Origin: Dendrolimus kikuchii
Lineage: Eukaryota > Arthropoda > Insecta > Lepidoptera > Lasiocampidae
Length of the DNA: 64,000 bases
Direction of reading: 5' to 3'
Assembly (NCBI GenBank): GCA_019925095.2
Contig: CM034392.1
Span: 23,812,387-23,876,386, forward strand
This document shows, in pieces, positions 50,886 through 61,880 of the stretch; the first letter of the stretch is position 1, and each line of letters begins with the position of its first letter. The position numbers and the translations under genes are program-made. A model generated the notes under the pieces. The model was not told where the DNA came from, did no database searches, and saw only the letters and a list, made by a program, of their open reading frames with translations.

Positions 50886-52082
50886 GATCACCGCTACTTA
50901 GTTTCCTATGATCGTTAGAAAGAGATAAATGCTTCAACTCATTCTCTAAAGAATGATAGAGATACGTCACAAACATGTCAGAAGCAAACTGGATTGTTAA
51001 TCACATAATAAGTTTGTAGTAGACAACGATAATTTCGGTTTGAGCAAATATAAGTACAACTTACGTTGTCAAAGCACCTGTGACAACAGTGTTTACCCTA
51101 TTGAGGCCCGTATTTAATGTAATTTTTATTTATATTTTTTTTTATAAACACCGATCCAAAATGCATTTAAGCCTAATAGATGTGTGTTTATAATTTTATT
51201 TGTCTTTTCTGACTCGCGTTTTAACTGAAATTATGTTAGTACCGTCGCAATAAGCGTCGGACGAAGCCTGCATGATATATTATTATGACCTTCGCTGTTC
51301 TTCATATTAGGAATCCGAATAAAATAAATATAGAAACCTCAATACAAGCAATATTAAGTAAGTAACAATAGATAGATGCGAGATGAATTACTGGAATAAT
51401 GCATAGTATTTTCTAGAAATCCGATATTTTAGTTATTTAATTTAAGGAATAAAATCTTATCGAACGTTCGGTTTTGACGACGTCACACTGTAGCGGCGGT
51501 TTATTCTTATTCTATTCATGTTTTTAAGTCTGAATGTCAAGTTGTCTATTCGCTAATTTTCTGCAAACGTAATAATCCTCACATTAATTTTTATGACCAC
51601 ATTATACTATTCAACTTAAAAAAGATACACGTATAATATCGTATGTATATACAAAGCAACAACTGACAACACGTGACGATGTCAAAGCCAAGGTTAAAGT
51701 TTTTGCCAAAACACGATTGTGTTTTACCACTTACGTGCATCTCTTCCATCTTAAAGTGATCTCTATTCCAATGGCTTATAACAATGTAGGTTGTATAAAG
51801 AGATGTCAAAGCAGCAAATGGTTAGGATTTCTGACAATTATCTTGACAAATGCCGGACTAACGAACGCGCCATTTTGTACACGCGTGCGCGTTTGACGGC
51901 GGGAATAGGAAGTTAATGATCGTTACAATGGACGCAGCCTCATCGCTAAATAGATGCTTTTTTATATTTGTGCTTAAAGCGATACCGGGTGAAAGTTATT
52001 CGCTTCATAAGCGGATTCTCTTAGTTTGATAATAAGTGACGTTTGTCATTCTTGTTGAAATCTTATATGTTTTGATTAAGGA
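50886..52082. other. Unassigned intron DNA before the LINE
   Basis: AT-rich; nothing recognised. Confidence 0.5.
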
Positions 52083-54204
52083 CAGAATGTATTCCTCCGA
52101 GACGTATCTGGAAGGGCTTACCTCAAGGTTCAGTTCTTAGCCCTGTTCTTTATAGTTTGTTCACTGCTGATTTGGAAACGTCAGTTAATTGTTTTTGTAA
52201 AATTTTGCAATACGCTGACGATATCGCTTTGTTTGCCACCTCATCTTCTTTTTCTGATGCTTGCAACCGACTTAATTCGGCTCTATTTTATTTAAATCAA
52301 TGGCTCACAGATAATGGCCTCTCTCTCTCTCCACTGAAAAGTTCCGCTGTCATTTTTACACGTAAACGTTCTGTTCCTGCCATTGATATACACATTGAAA
52401 ACCAATCTATTCCTATTCATGATAATGTTAAATTCTTAGGCTTGTATTTGGACTCCAAATTGTCAGGCGTCTATCATCTTAATTACATTTGTGCAAAGGC
52501 GGAAAAAAATGTTAATATTTTGCGGGCTCTTTCTGGCGCCAAGTGGCCCTTCAATCAGAAACTCCTTTATAATGCCATTGTAAGGAGCCATTTTGATTAT
52601 GGTTGTTTTTTATTAGAACCGTGCAACAAACTTGCCCTATCGAAGCTTGACAGGATTCAAGCTAAATGTCTGCGCATTATTACAGGCTCCATGAAATCTT
52701 CTCCTTCTAATGCTCTTCAGATTGAATGCTTAGATCCCCCCCTCTTCCTACGTCGGCAACTTCTGGCTGACAGATTCTTCTTCAGAGTGGCTGAGCTCGC
52801 TAATCACCCTCTCTTAGGTCTTCTTGATAGTTTACTCCAGCTTACTTCTACTTCTCCTTATTGGAGTCACAAGTCTCCTACAAATTTGATTAAATCCTAT
52901 AAGAAATTTAGTAACCTCCCTTATAAACTTTTCCAAAATTCCAAAAATTTCATTTTTGAATTTGGTTTTGAATGTCTTTTGTTCCAGCCCAATATCATCT
53001 TTAATTTTGGAATAAGCAAAGAAACTTCTGGTGCTAACCATGTTTTCAACCAAATTATTCAGGAACATTGGCCTGACTGGCTTCTTATCTTTACTGACGC
53101 TTCAAGACTGAATGACGACGGTCCTCTTGGTGCTGCAGTCTGGATCCCTAAGTTTAAAATTATCCTCAACTATAAAATCCCCCCCCTTAATTCTGTTTTT
53201 TCCGGTGAATCTATTGCCATCCTTGAAGCCGCCCTTTATATAGAATCCCATCGCCTTAGTAAGTCTATCATTTTCACTGATTCTTTGAGCTGCTTACAAG
53301 ATATTTCTAAGTCCCCTTTTCGTTCCAACCAAATTTCCCCACTTTCTTTGCATATCAAGCAGATTCTTTACAATTGTTACTGTTTGGGTTTGGAAGTATT
53401 TCTAGCCTGGATTCCTGGTCACTCTGGCATCTGTGGAAATGAAAGTGCTGACAAGTGTGCCAAACAAGCTGTCTACGCCGGTTGTAGTAAATATTCCAAG
53501 TGTTTCCCGCGCGATCTTCGAGCCCTCGCTAAACCTGAAATGATAAAATCATGGAATGACCTATGGTTAAAGTCTTGTCAAACTGTCGGCAAGCACTATG
53601 CTAATCTCCAACCCCTTATCCCCTCGTTCCCCTGGTTTTTCCGTTTCCGCAACATCCCTAAAAAAATTTCTTCCATCATAATTCGTTTGCGTCTTGGCCA
53701 TGTTTGTTCCCCCGTTTTTTTAGCAAAACTCAGGATTCGTGATAATTCTTTATGTGAGTGTGGTCTGGGCGAAGGTTCCATAGAACATATCTTTTTCTTT
53801 TGCCGTAAAATTTCTACTCCTCTTTATGATATTCTTCCTGCTAATTGCCCTCGTCCTGTTAATAGTAGTGTTCTTTTAACTTTATCGCATAAATCATTTG
53901 TATATATTCTTTGTAAATTCTTGACTGTGAATAAAATTATCTTATAATAGATTGTATAGTATATATATATATTAATTTTATTGTATATATATATTATACT
54001 TAGATTGGCTTGAAGTTAGTTATTATTTAGTTTTGTCCTTTGCTGTTATGGTTTGTTGTAAATATTATGTTTATTGTAGTGTATTAGATTGGCAGAATTT
54101 TCTTTTTCTTTTTAATTTACCGGCCAAAATTCCTTTTTATGTCACCTGACTTTTCTATTTACTCGACATTGGCAAAATCAATGCATAAATGGCATTGCAG
54201 CCAT
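52083..54204 (+). mobile_element. LINE with reverse transcriptase and RNase H, 5'-truncated, open frame
   Basis: Open from about 52083 to TAA at 53945-53947 (over 600 codons). Begins at the RT motif GLPQGSVLSPVLYS, then QYADDIALF (catalytic YADD), a thumb region, an RNase H domain with FTDASRLNDD, SGESIAILEAALY, IFTDSLSC and WIPGHSGICGNESAD holding all four acidic residues, and a C-terminal CECGLGEGSIEHIFFFC zinc-binding end. RT followed by RNase H fits the I group of LINEs. The endonuclease and RT N-terminus are absent. A 3' UTR runs to ~54204. Lack of stops suggests a recent insertion, in the same orientation as the outspread-like gene. Confidence 0.88.
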
Positions 54205-54239
54205 AGGAAATTGTATTCTTTCTCCGTTCCTGTACGGAT
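54205..54239 (-). mobile_element. 35-bp 5' tip of the poly(A) SINE-like family
   Basis: AGGAAATTGTATTC and CTCCGTTCCTGTACGG only, lying directly after the 3' end of the LINE at 52083. Confidence 0.6.
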
Positions 54240-55069
54240 GAAAACTAGAATAACACGTGCGTAATATCTTCACAAGATATTCATCATTCATAAGTTAATA
54301 AAATAATTCAGTATTATTGAGAACACTGGTAGAGAGATGACAATATTTTACTTTTGAAAAGTGCTACATTTAATTTAAGGATTTTAATATCTGTATCAAT
54401 TTAATCTATAAGCTATAGCATTGAATTGATTAATTCTATGTAGGTACTCATCTTCTTAACCGTTCCCTCGATGCTGAGGACAGTGTCTGAGATGTGAAAT
54501 ACGATGAATAACATTCTTCTCCGAGATGTATTTAGAATGTAGTGGAGGCTTGCATTTATAGTCATAACAATTTGCTCAAGGATATCGTCAAACCATCTGT
54601 TAGGAAATCTAGATCTACATTTTTATAACTTGCTTTTTATTCTCAACATAGAAAATTCATTGTCACTAGGAACACATATAGAGGCAATTAAAAGGGAAGA
54701 AGAAACAAAGAAGCGAGTTACCTGTTTGCTCACATTTAAATTCACTAGATGGGTTTTATATGCTTTCCTTTCCTGTTACTTCTACATAAGGTCACGTCTA
54801 AAACTTCAGGTTTTTTCAGCTAGTCATTAGTACGATCGCCTTGACTCCCAATTAACTGATAAAACCAACAATAAAAACGTCTTCCACACACCTGTGCAAC
54901 ATTCGTTTAACTGTAATTAAGTTTGATCTTCATCTATTTGAGTTATTAGTCACGTCAACTTTTTTGTTTTGTCTTATTTAAATTTGGTAATCAGCTGGAA
55001 AACTTCCTATCTAAACGAGTTTTACAGATACAATTTTATCTTCGCATACACTTTGTAATGCCTCTGCTC
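54240..55069. other. Unassigned intron DNA
   Basis: Nothing recognised. Confidence 0.5.
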
Positions 55070-55315
55070 TACCTGCGTTAGTGTTAGACTGTGACCAAAT
55101 GCGACGTCTTCGTCAGCCAGTCGCAGTTCACTGCTGGTCATAGGCCTCTCATCCCTGTTCTCCGACTTTGTCATCCCGCGCCTACCGGCGACCTAGCGCA
55201 GATCGTCAGTCCATCGGGTGGGAGGGCGTACGACACTACGTTTGCTGAAACGCGATCTCCACTCCAGAACTCGACTGCTCATCGGCCATCGGTCCTGCGG
55301 CAGACGTGACCGGCA
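55070..55315 (-). mobile_element. RTE-type LINE C-terminal remnant (WTDDL type)
   Basis: Minus reading in shifting frames shows VEFWSGDR, PPTRWTDDL-like and EAYDQQ, the end of endonuclease-RT LINEs common in Lepidoptera. Frameshifted and dead. Confidence 0.55.
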
Positions 55316-55384
55316 CACAGCCACTTCAACTTGCTAATTTGCGACATACAGTGTTAAAACTAAATCGTTAAAGTTTTTATATAG

Positions 55385-55727
55385 TTTTTATATAGTTGGA
55401 GTATAGCAGAGAGGCAGACGGCCCACCTGATGGAGAGCAGTTACGTGCCTCGAAGAAATTTTATGACGTCCTTATAAAAAAAACCCCATATTGTAGCGTT
55501 GTGGGAAAACTACGGCGGGGAGCTTATTCCAAATCCCCACGGTGCGCAAGAGACACGTTCTAGAGAACCGTTGTGTACAAAAGCCAAGCAGTTCACGGAA
55601 GTGGGGATGAACGCCCAGCCGATGGCGTGCGGTGCGGTGGTAAAAAGTTTTGGTGGGTGTTAAAAAGTAAAAACAGTTCCTCGGAACACTCCCCATTGTA
55701 CAGTCGGTAGAATGCGCAGGCAGGCAG
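55385..55727 (-). mobile_element. jockey/CR1-type LINE 3' end, second copy
   Basis: Minus frame has LLRTVGIWNKLPAVVFPQR and the same 3' UTR: CTCTCCATCAGGTGGGCCG, TCTGCCTCTCTGCT, ending CTCCAACTATATA. The segment from GTAAC to TCTGCT matches the 3' end of the poly(A) SINE-like family. Confidence 0.75.
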
Positions 55728-55950
55728 CCCATAAACGTCCCAATGATGGGCTCGGGCGTCCCGTTTATCGATATATTATCGATGTGCAGGTTTTAGCGCG
55801 ATGTTTTCGTCAGCACATGGTAATTGTAACAATATGCATATTAGGACAAAATTGCTTAAGTGGTGAATGCTTTCCGGCCAGGGTTCGAATCCGCGCCCTT
55901 TGAGTTTGGGACGCGTTCCGTAGATACTAAGCTACCACGGCTTCACGGCT
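55728..55950 (-). mobile_element. tRNA-headed SINE, family 2
   Basis: Reverse copy: CATAAACGTCCCAATGATGG at the 3' end to CTACCACGGCTTC at the head; the middle ~60 bp present at 13800-13870 is deleted. Lies against the LINE end at 55385-55727. Confidence 0.72.
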
Positions 55951-56629
55951 TTATAACAATGACTCATTTAAATTAACGCATTAACTCCTTGGCCACATAT
56001 GCGTGACATAATCAATAATACTGTCGTTATCCTAGGTGGTACTGCACCTGTATAAGAGATAATAAAGTCTATAAGGATACGATTTTTTTTTTTATGCAAA
56101 CGCTAATTCTCGGTATTAGCAAAATATATTAATGACTTTCCGGTTTCGTAAATTATACTAGTCATAGAGGTTGAAATAACTGCATTTTAAAATATCCGTA
56201 ATGCCACTTAATGACAACATTTAGGAAGCTTCTGTTTGTGACGTCAATAATTACAGCAACAAATATCTGCAAATTAACTGCATGAATTTAAAAAGATCTA
56301 AGATATCGGCAACACTAAGATACATATCTACTATGTATGTACTGTACTATATACAATATAAATATATAAAAAAGATTTTTTTAAGAGTGGCAAAGTTTCT
56401 TGCTAATTTGAATATTAAATACTGACTTCCCGATAGGTTTTTTCTTTTTTTTTTTTGTTTGGTTTTGAGGCGAGGGAAAATGCTTAACCGATTTACGCAC
56501 AAACTGGGTCGTTGCTAGGGGAATGACACGCGTCGGTCGGGGGCGATAACACTGCAGCAATAGTATGCTCTTGGCAGCGCTCCGTCCGCGATCGACGTCA
56601 CAGAATAGTGTGGAAGACTCCGAGCGTTG
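55951..56629. other. Unassigned intron DNA
   Basis: AT-rich, turning GC-richer toward the R1-type LINE tail. Confidence 0.45.
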
Positions 56630-57030
56630 CTGCACGGGCGAGCAACCCCAATACCCACTAAAAACCCCCTCCTCCCTGACGACCCTGCGATTTGAATGTG
56701 TTGGAAAGGCTGAGATTTAGAACATAGTTACGCCCAGCCGATCCAGCGCAATAAAGTGCCTGGAGTGTGCCCTGGGAGAACACACCCCACTTCGTTGTGC
56801 TGGGGTAGAAGGTCCTTTGCTCTTCCTAGCAAGCTAAAGGCCCCCCGCGGTAAACGGAACCTAACTCAGGGAGGGAAGTAATGCGCGTACCTGCCTCTCC
56901 GGGTGCCAGCTGAAGGCCGGCGACCTCGAGAAGACGCATTGGCACGCGCTGCAGGACTTCTCTCCCTGTCTCGTTCTGCGGCCTCCTTGAGTGACATTAC
57001 TGTCTCGCAAAAAGTAACCGCAGCCCCGAC
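56630..57030 (-). mobile_element. R1-type LINE 3' UTR, second copy
   Basis: Resembles 14600-14930: matching ATGCGCGTA and CACCCCACTTCGT..GCTGGGG blocks in the same order. No zinc-knuckle ORF remains. Confidence 0.5.
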
Positions 57031-57287
57031 TTCCCGATAGGTTTACATTAAGTACATCCAAGTTGCGAAACAACGTGGTATTTTTAACGTCACGTCATAA
57101 CAACACTAAGTGTGTCAAAGTACTAAACGAAACGTTAGTGAGTACATTGGGTACTGCGTTTACGCATTAACCGCAAAAACTGGCTGCGCCCGCGCAGTGT
57201 CTTTAATATAAACGATACGATTGCGATTCGATTAAATTATGCCGATGAAGAGAATCTGAATCAGTTTTTAAGTTAATGTTAGACTGT

Positions 57288-57519
57288 TTTTTTATTATTG
57301 CAGGAGTTCAGTGGACAGGCAGACGGCCCACTTGATGGAAAGCGGTTACCATCGCCTATGGATGTTTGCGACACCAAAGGTGCTACAAATGTACTGCTGT
57401 TCTCTTAAGGGAGACTGTAACCTGCTCACTAATGCCGGAACACAACTCAAGGTTGTTATGGCGACATACTTTAGACCAGGGTGGTAGCCATCCAGTCGGG
57501 CAAACGCCTTACCACCTGA
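57288..57519 (-). mobile_element. Poly(A) SINE-like element, 5'-truncated
   Basis: T-run, ATTATTGCAGGAG to GCCTTACCACCTG. Confidence 0.82.
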
Positions 57520-57774
57520 CAAAACAGGTGTACAGACACTTTACCATATATAATGACAAGCAGACACAAAGTTTGTTTGGCGTTAGTCAAAAGATCTCCA
57601 ATTTGGCCGAGGCTTCTGTTACAAAGGTCCGCCTTTAGCCTGGTGCCTATGTACTTACACATTATTTTAAAACTTGAATATTCCTGAATACTTAATGGGT
57701 AGATACTAGCTAGTTACACAAAACAGTTATGTTAGTGAGCGACAATAAAAAAATTAGTTTGAAATGAAAATTAA

Positions 57775-57970
57775 TTGGGAGAACTTGAAGAGTGATATAT
57801 TGCATTATTGCAGGATAACGATTGTTTTTAAACAGGAAACGTAGTGGTGTGGAAAATCCCTACTTTTTGGTAGTAATATGCCTTTTCAAGTTGCCACTAA
57901 AACTCAGTTGTTAAGCGCAGTCAAAACCCACAATTTAGCTGGGGCATGGAGAGTACGTTATATGGGTTCG
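57775..57970 (+). repeat. Four-copy dispersed repeat
   Basis: GAACTTGAAGAGTGATATAT, GCCTTTTCAAGTTGCCAC, AAAACTCAGTTG, CAATTTAGCTGGGGC. Confidence 0.5.
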
Positions 57971-58826
57971 ACTTTCGCTAGCAGTAACCCATTTACTTAA
58001 AGTTATAAATCTTAAATACTAGACATTTAAAATACTGACTAGATTTATTGAGCATGCGAAGCCATATTAAAAAAGAATAAGAAGTCTCGCATGGTAATGT
58101 TTCTACTTAATTTTTTTATGGTATGTAGATATTAATTTTTATCTGATTTAAGGATAAGCATCGTGTCGTATGATATTACAACGGCAAAACTTGGCAAACC
58201 TGTTCAGTAAAACGTGAACTTTTGTTTAAAACAAACATTCAAGACCTACAAACGTGGGTCATGTGAAAGTGGGAAAAGGAAAATTATTTCCATGTCGTGC
58301 AGTATAAATAATTTACATAGTGGTATATACTAATTAAAACATAAGTATCAGTTATAAACGTCCCACATGCTGAGCTTGGGACTTCTCGTTCTGGAGAAAT
58401 GGATATTTAAGCAATCACGTTTGTCCCAGTAATCTCGATGTGGAGGTTTGTTTACAATATTTTCTTTCACCTCCACCGTCTCATTTACTGGCTGAAAAAT
58501 ATTTTTAGTTTTAGTTTTGAAATGTAATATTCTCCAATTTCTTAATTAGACATCACAAATTAATAAGTATTTTATTTTAAATCGTTCTAAGAATCTTGAC
58601 TTTACAAAACAGAAACTGAATTGATGTGAGCAATAAAAAACAGTGGGCATTCATCAGCTGAATGAATTGACATGCACTTAGCCGATTTGATTTTAACACC
58701 AGTTTGCCCCGGGGCTACGCCGCGTGTCAGACCCTAGGCAGTTACTTACTTTTACTTACATAGATACTTAATTCGGTTTTTTACATAGAATATAATTATA
58801 TATAATAATAGCAAACAAGCGAAATC

Positions 58827-58853
58827 CTAGTAGTAGTAGTAGTAGAAGTAGTC
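58827..58853. repeat. (AGT)n microsatellite
   Basis: TAGTAGTAGTAGTAG with one GAA variant. Confidence 0.85.
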
Positions 58854-58969
58854 TAGACAACGACCCAGCAAAACAGAAGTGAGTCGAAGTTAATTTGATT
58901 TGAAGTAATACAATGAATGATATGTTGTTTATGACAACGTAGATATTTGTTAGTCAATTAAAAAAACGC

Positions 58970-59290
58970 GATTACAGCGCCGTCTAATTTGCTAATCCAT
59001 CTTTTCTAAGAAAAATACGTCATTTATCGGGATAAAATGTATTCTATGTGTTAACTCGGGTTATAAGCCAGCACTATGTCGACACTGCACTTTGATTCAT
59101 TTACGTTCAGTAGTTTCCAACAAAATTTGCGATCGCAGCGCTATCTTTTTCGTTATTTTTAAGGGATAAAAAAAGTTACGCCCGGGATATAAGCTAGCTC
59201 TATGTCGAGTTTCATTTAAATCCGTGCAGTGGTTTCCGCGTGATGCTCTTAGAGACAGACAGACAAAAATTATATTTTCAGAATCTGCTG
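58970..59290 (+). repeat. Dispersed repeat with internal doubling, second copy
   Basis: CGTCATTTATCGGGATAAAA, ATAAGCTAGCTCTATGTCG and GCGTGATGCTC, ending GACAGACAGAC; same order as 24335-24665. Confidence 0.65.
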
Positions 59291-59384
59291 GTCCAAATTA
59301 GCTTCTCTAAAATTTTCACATTTTTGAACGCATTGTACAAACTCGAACCATTTACAGATTTATTATAGTATAGAAGAGTCTTTG

Positions 59385-59600
59385 GCGGGAAACTGAAGAG
59401 AAATGTTATGCTGTGCAGAGGGGTGTATAATATTATTAAAAATCAATAGTTGTAGGATATAGATTATCGATTGCTTTGTCGAAGAATTGTTTATTACAAT
59501 TTGGCTTTTGAGGGTACCACCACAAGAATTCCGTTGGGTTGCTGTCAGTCAAAGACCTACATTTTGGCTGAGCTATATCACTTGAAGATTACTCTAAAAA
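59385..59600 (+). repeat. Four-copy dispersed repeat
   Basis: TTTGGCGGGAAACTGAAGAG, ATGCTGTGCAG, CAAGAATTCCGTTGGGTTGC, ATTTTGGCTGAGCTA. Confidence 0.55.
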
Positions 59601-61044
59601 TATTCATGTAATACTTGACGCTGGTTAGATACACAAATCCAACAAAGCAATATTTAAAAAGAAAAGAGGAAGAATATCATACAACCAAAACTTCTCTTAC
59701 CGGCTTAAAATTATGATTTAACCAATTAACTTTTATTAAAAACACATCTGGATGACCGCAACGTCATATAGCCAAAAGTTTACATTAAATAATGAAAACA
59801 AACAACTGTATGAACAGGTATTTGCTTTATTACTCATTCCTGTAATATATTGAAACTGAGAAACATTTCATTGTACGTAAACATTGTATTGTTTATGGTT
59901 ATTTAATAAAATGCTTTGATAACGGTAACATTGTTTTATAATTGCATCGTAACATTTGCTTGATAAGTGTAATGAAAAAAAAACCAGATAATTGAATGTT
60001 TAGCAGGAATGTGTAACTTTGTTATGCTAATGTTTTAGGATATGGATTGATTATGTTTATTTGTAAATGAACTTTTGTGTATTTTACTCAATATTATAAT
60101 ATATACCATATAATAAGACCTTAAGTATGAAAATCAATTGTAAGGACCAGTTTTTGGCTGAAATAAAATATGAAGGATGTTTACTATGATGTTTTGTTTT
60201 CAAAAATATAATATATAACCTACACGGTTGAAAGTGAGCAATAGTTGTAAGGTTGTGATCGTTTTAGACTAGATGCAGCTACAACTTATTATAGTATCAG
60301 TTAAAACTTCAACAGAAACTTATTTCTAACTGATATAACCTAAAAATATGTACTTATACATATATTTTAAATAATAAAACGTAAAAATCTTACTTTTGGA
60401 TACCGGAAAAAAGACGAACCTGATTTTTATTTTTATACAACACCGGTAACATATTAATTCCAAATTTGTGTATACACGCTAATGACTCGTCAAAATTGGA
60501 CCGCCCTCCATAAATGTGTTCGACAAACTTAAAAACATTCAAATATTTGTTCTACTGTATTCTTTGCCGACTGTATACATTTTGCTGATTGTAACAGACG
60601 TATACCTAAAACCCTTTTTGGCGCCCAACAGGCGTGGCGATTGCAAAGGAAATGAAATATGACTTTTTCGTTGGTACTTGTAAAGCTAAATTTTGCTAGA
60701 CACTTTTACGATAAACAATATATTTCATGGGATATTTAGGGTCTTCACTTAGTTTTTCGTTTTCCTGGATAATCTAAATACTTTTTCTGTGCTGTGATTA
60801 GTGATTTCGGTATTGTCATAGGTACTATATATAATATAATAAGTATGTATCTGTAAAATTTCGCTGCCGCCTAGTATGTTATACTAAATTGTGCAAACAT
60901 CAAGGTGTGAAGTTAATTGAGTCCGGCTTTTGCAAAGATAGATGCTTGAAAATTCTTAATTATTTAATAATGGTTAAGAACACACTGTATCTAATCGGTA
61001 TTAATTTGTAATTTCTAAAGAATGATTGTATCTTCCAAGAATAA
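59601..61044. other. Unassigned intron DNA
   Basis: AT-rich; nothing recognised. Confidence 0.5.
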
Positions 61045-61175
61045 CACAAAGTTCGCTAGACCGACGATCTGCGCAGAGTTGCCGGTAGAGGCTGGATGAG
61101 GACAGCGAAGGACACGAATATATGGCGCAAACTCAGGGAGGCCTACGTCCAGCTGTGTATAACGGTTGGCTGAAG
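61045..61175 (+). mobile_element. RTE-type LINE C-terminal remnant (WTDDL type)
   Basis: Plus reading TDDLRRVAGRGWMRTAKDTN then WRKLREAYVQ, ending at a TGA. Same protein end as 55070-55315. Confidence 0.65.
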
Positions 61176-61379
61176 ACGCTATTATCAAATAAAATTAGCT
61201 TTGTGTTATTGATTGTGTTTGTGGCAAGTGTAGTAGCATTTAACGAATCAGAATCAGAGCATATAGTTTCCAGGCTGTAAAGTGGTGCGGATCCCGTAAA
61301 AAATCTATCCGAATCGTTCAACAAAGACGTGAAGGAGTGAGCAAAAAAAGAAAAGAAGAATTGGTACGATCCGTTCCTT

Positions 61380-61880
61380 TTACGGCCAGTCTGTTATGAG
61401 CTGTCAGGGAAAGTGGATGTTTGTTTCTTTCGTCTGTTGATTACGGGTGAGAGGGGGGAGGAGGGATCAAATTAGAATGGTTGGGCTAAACTTGTAGTGT
61501 AGCATAAAAAGGAGTGCGTGAGGAATGCGACGGCGCGATCGCCAGGTGCAACGCCCTCGTGCCCCGCCCTCTACTCGCATTTTTGTGTAAGCCTAATGTA
61601 ACATTAGCCCGGTCTTACACCTGTAAGATTTGCTCGCGTAAGTGTCTAAAGTTTGATATTCATAATTCGTAGAGTGTGCTTAGCCGCCTTACCCTTAGAG
61701 ATTTACGCGAGATAAACTTACTGATGTAATACCATTTTTTATCCATGAGAAATTCGCTTGCGGATAGGCCACCGCAGGGAAAGCGCGATGGGCTGTAGAA
61801 GATTCGCCGCGTCGGGACGGCATGAGCACCACTGCAAGAGTACTTATTGCCACTCGCATCGTGGATACCCATTGAAAACC
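61380..61880. other. GC-richer island, unassigned
   Basis: Contains GCGACGGCGCGATCGCC and, on the minus strand, a 70-codon frame (MGIHDASGNKYSCSG on). No splice context or family match. It could be an alternative first exon/promoter or an old element. Confidence 0.3.
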
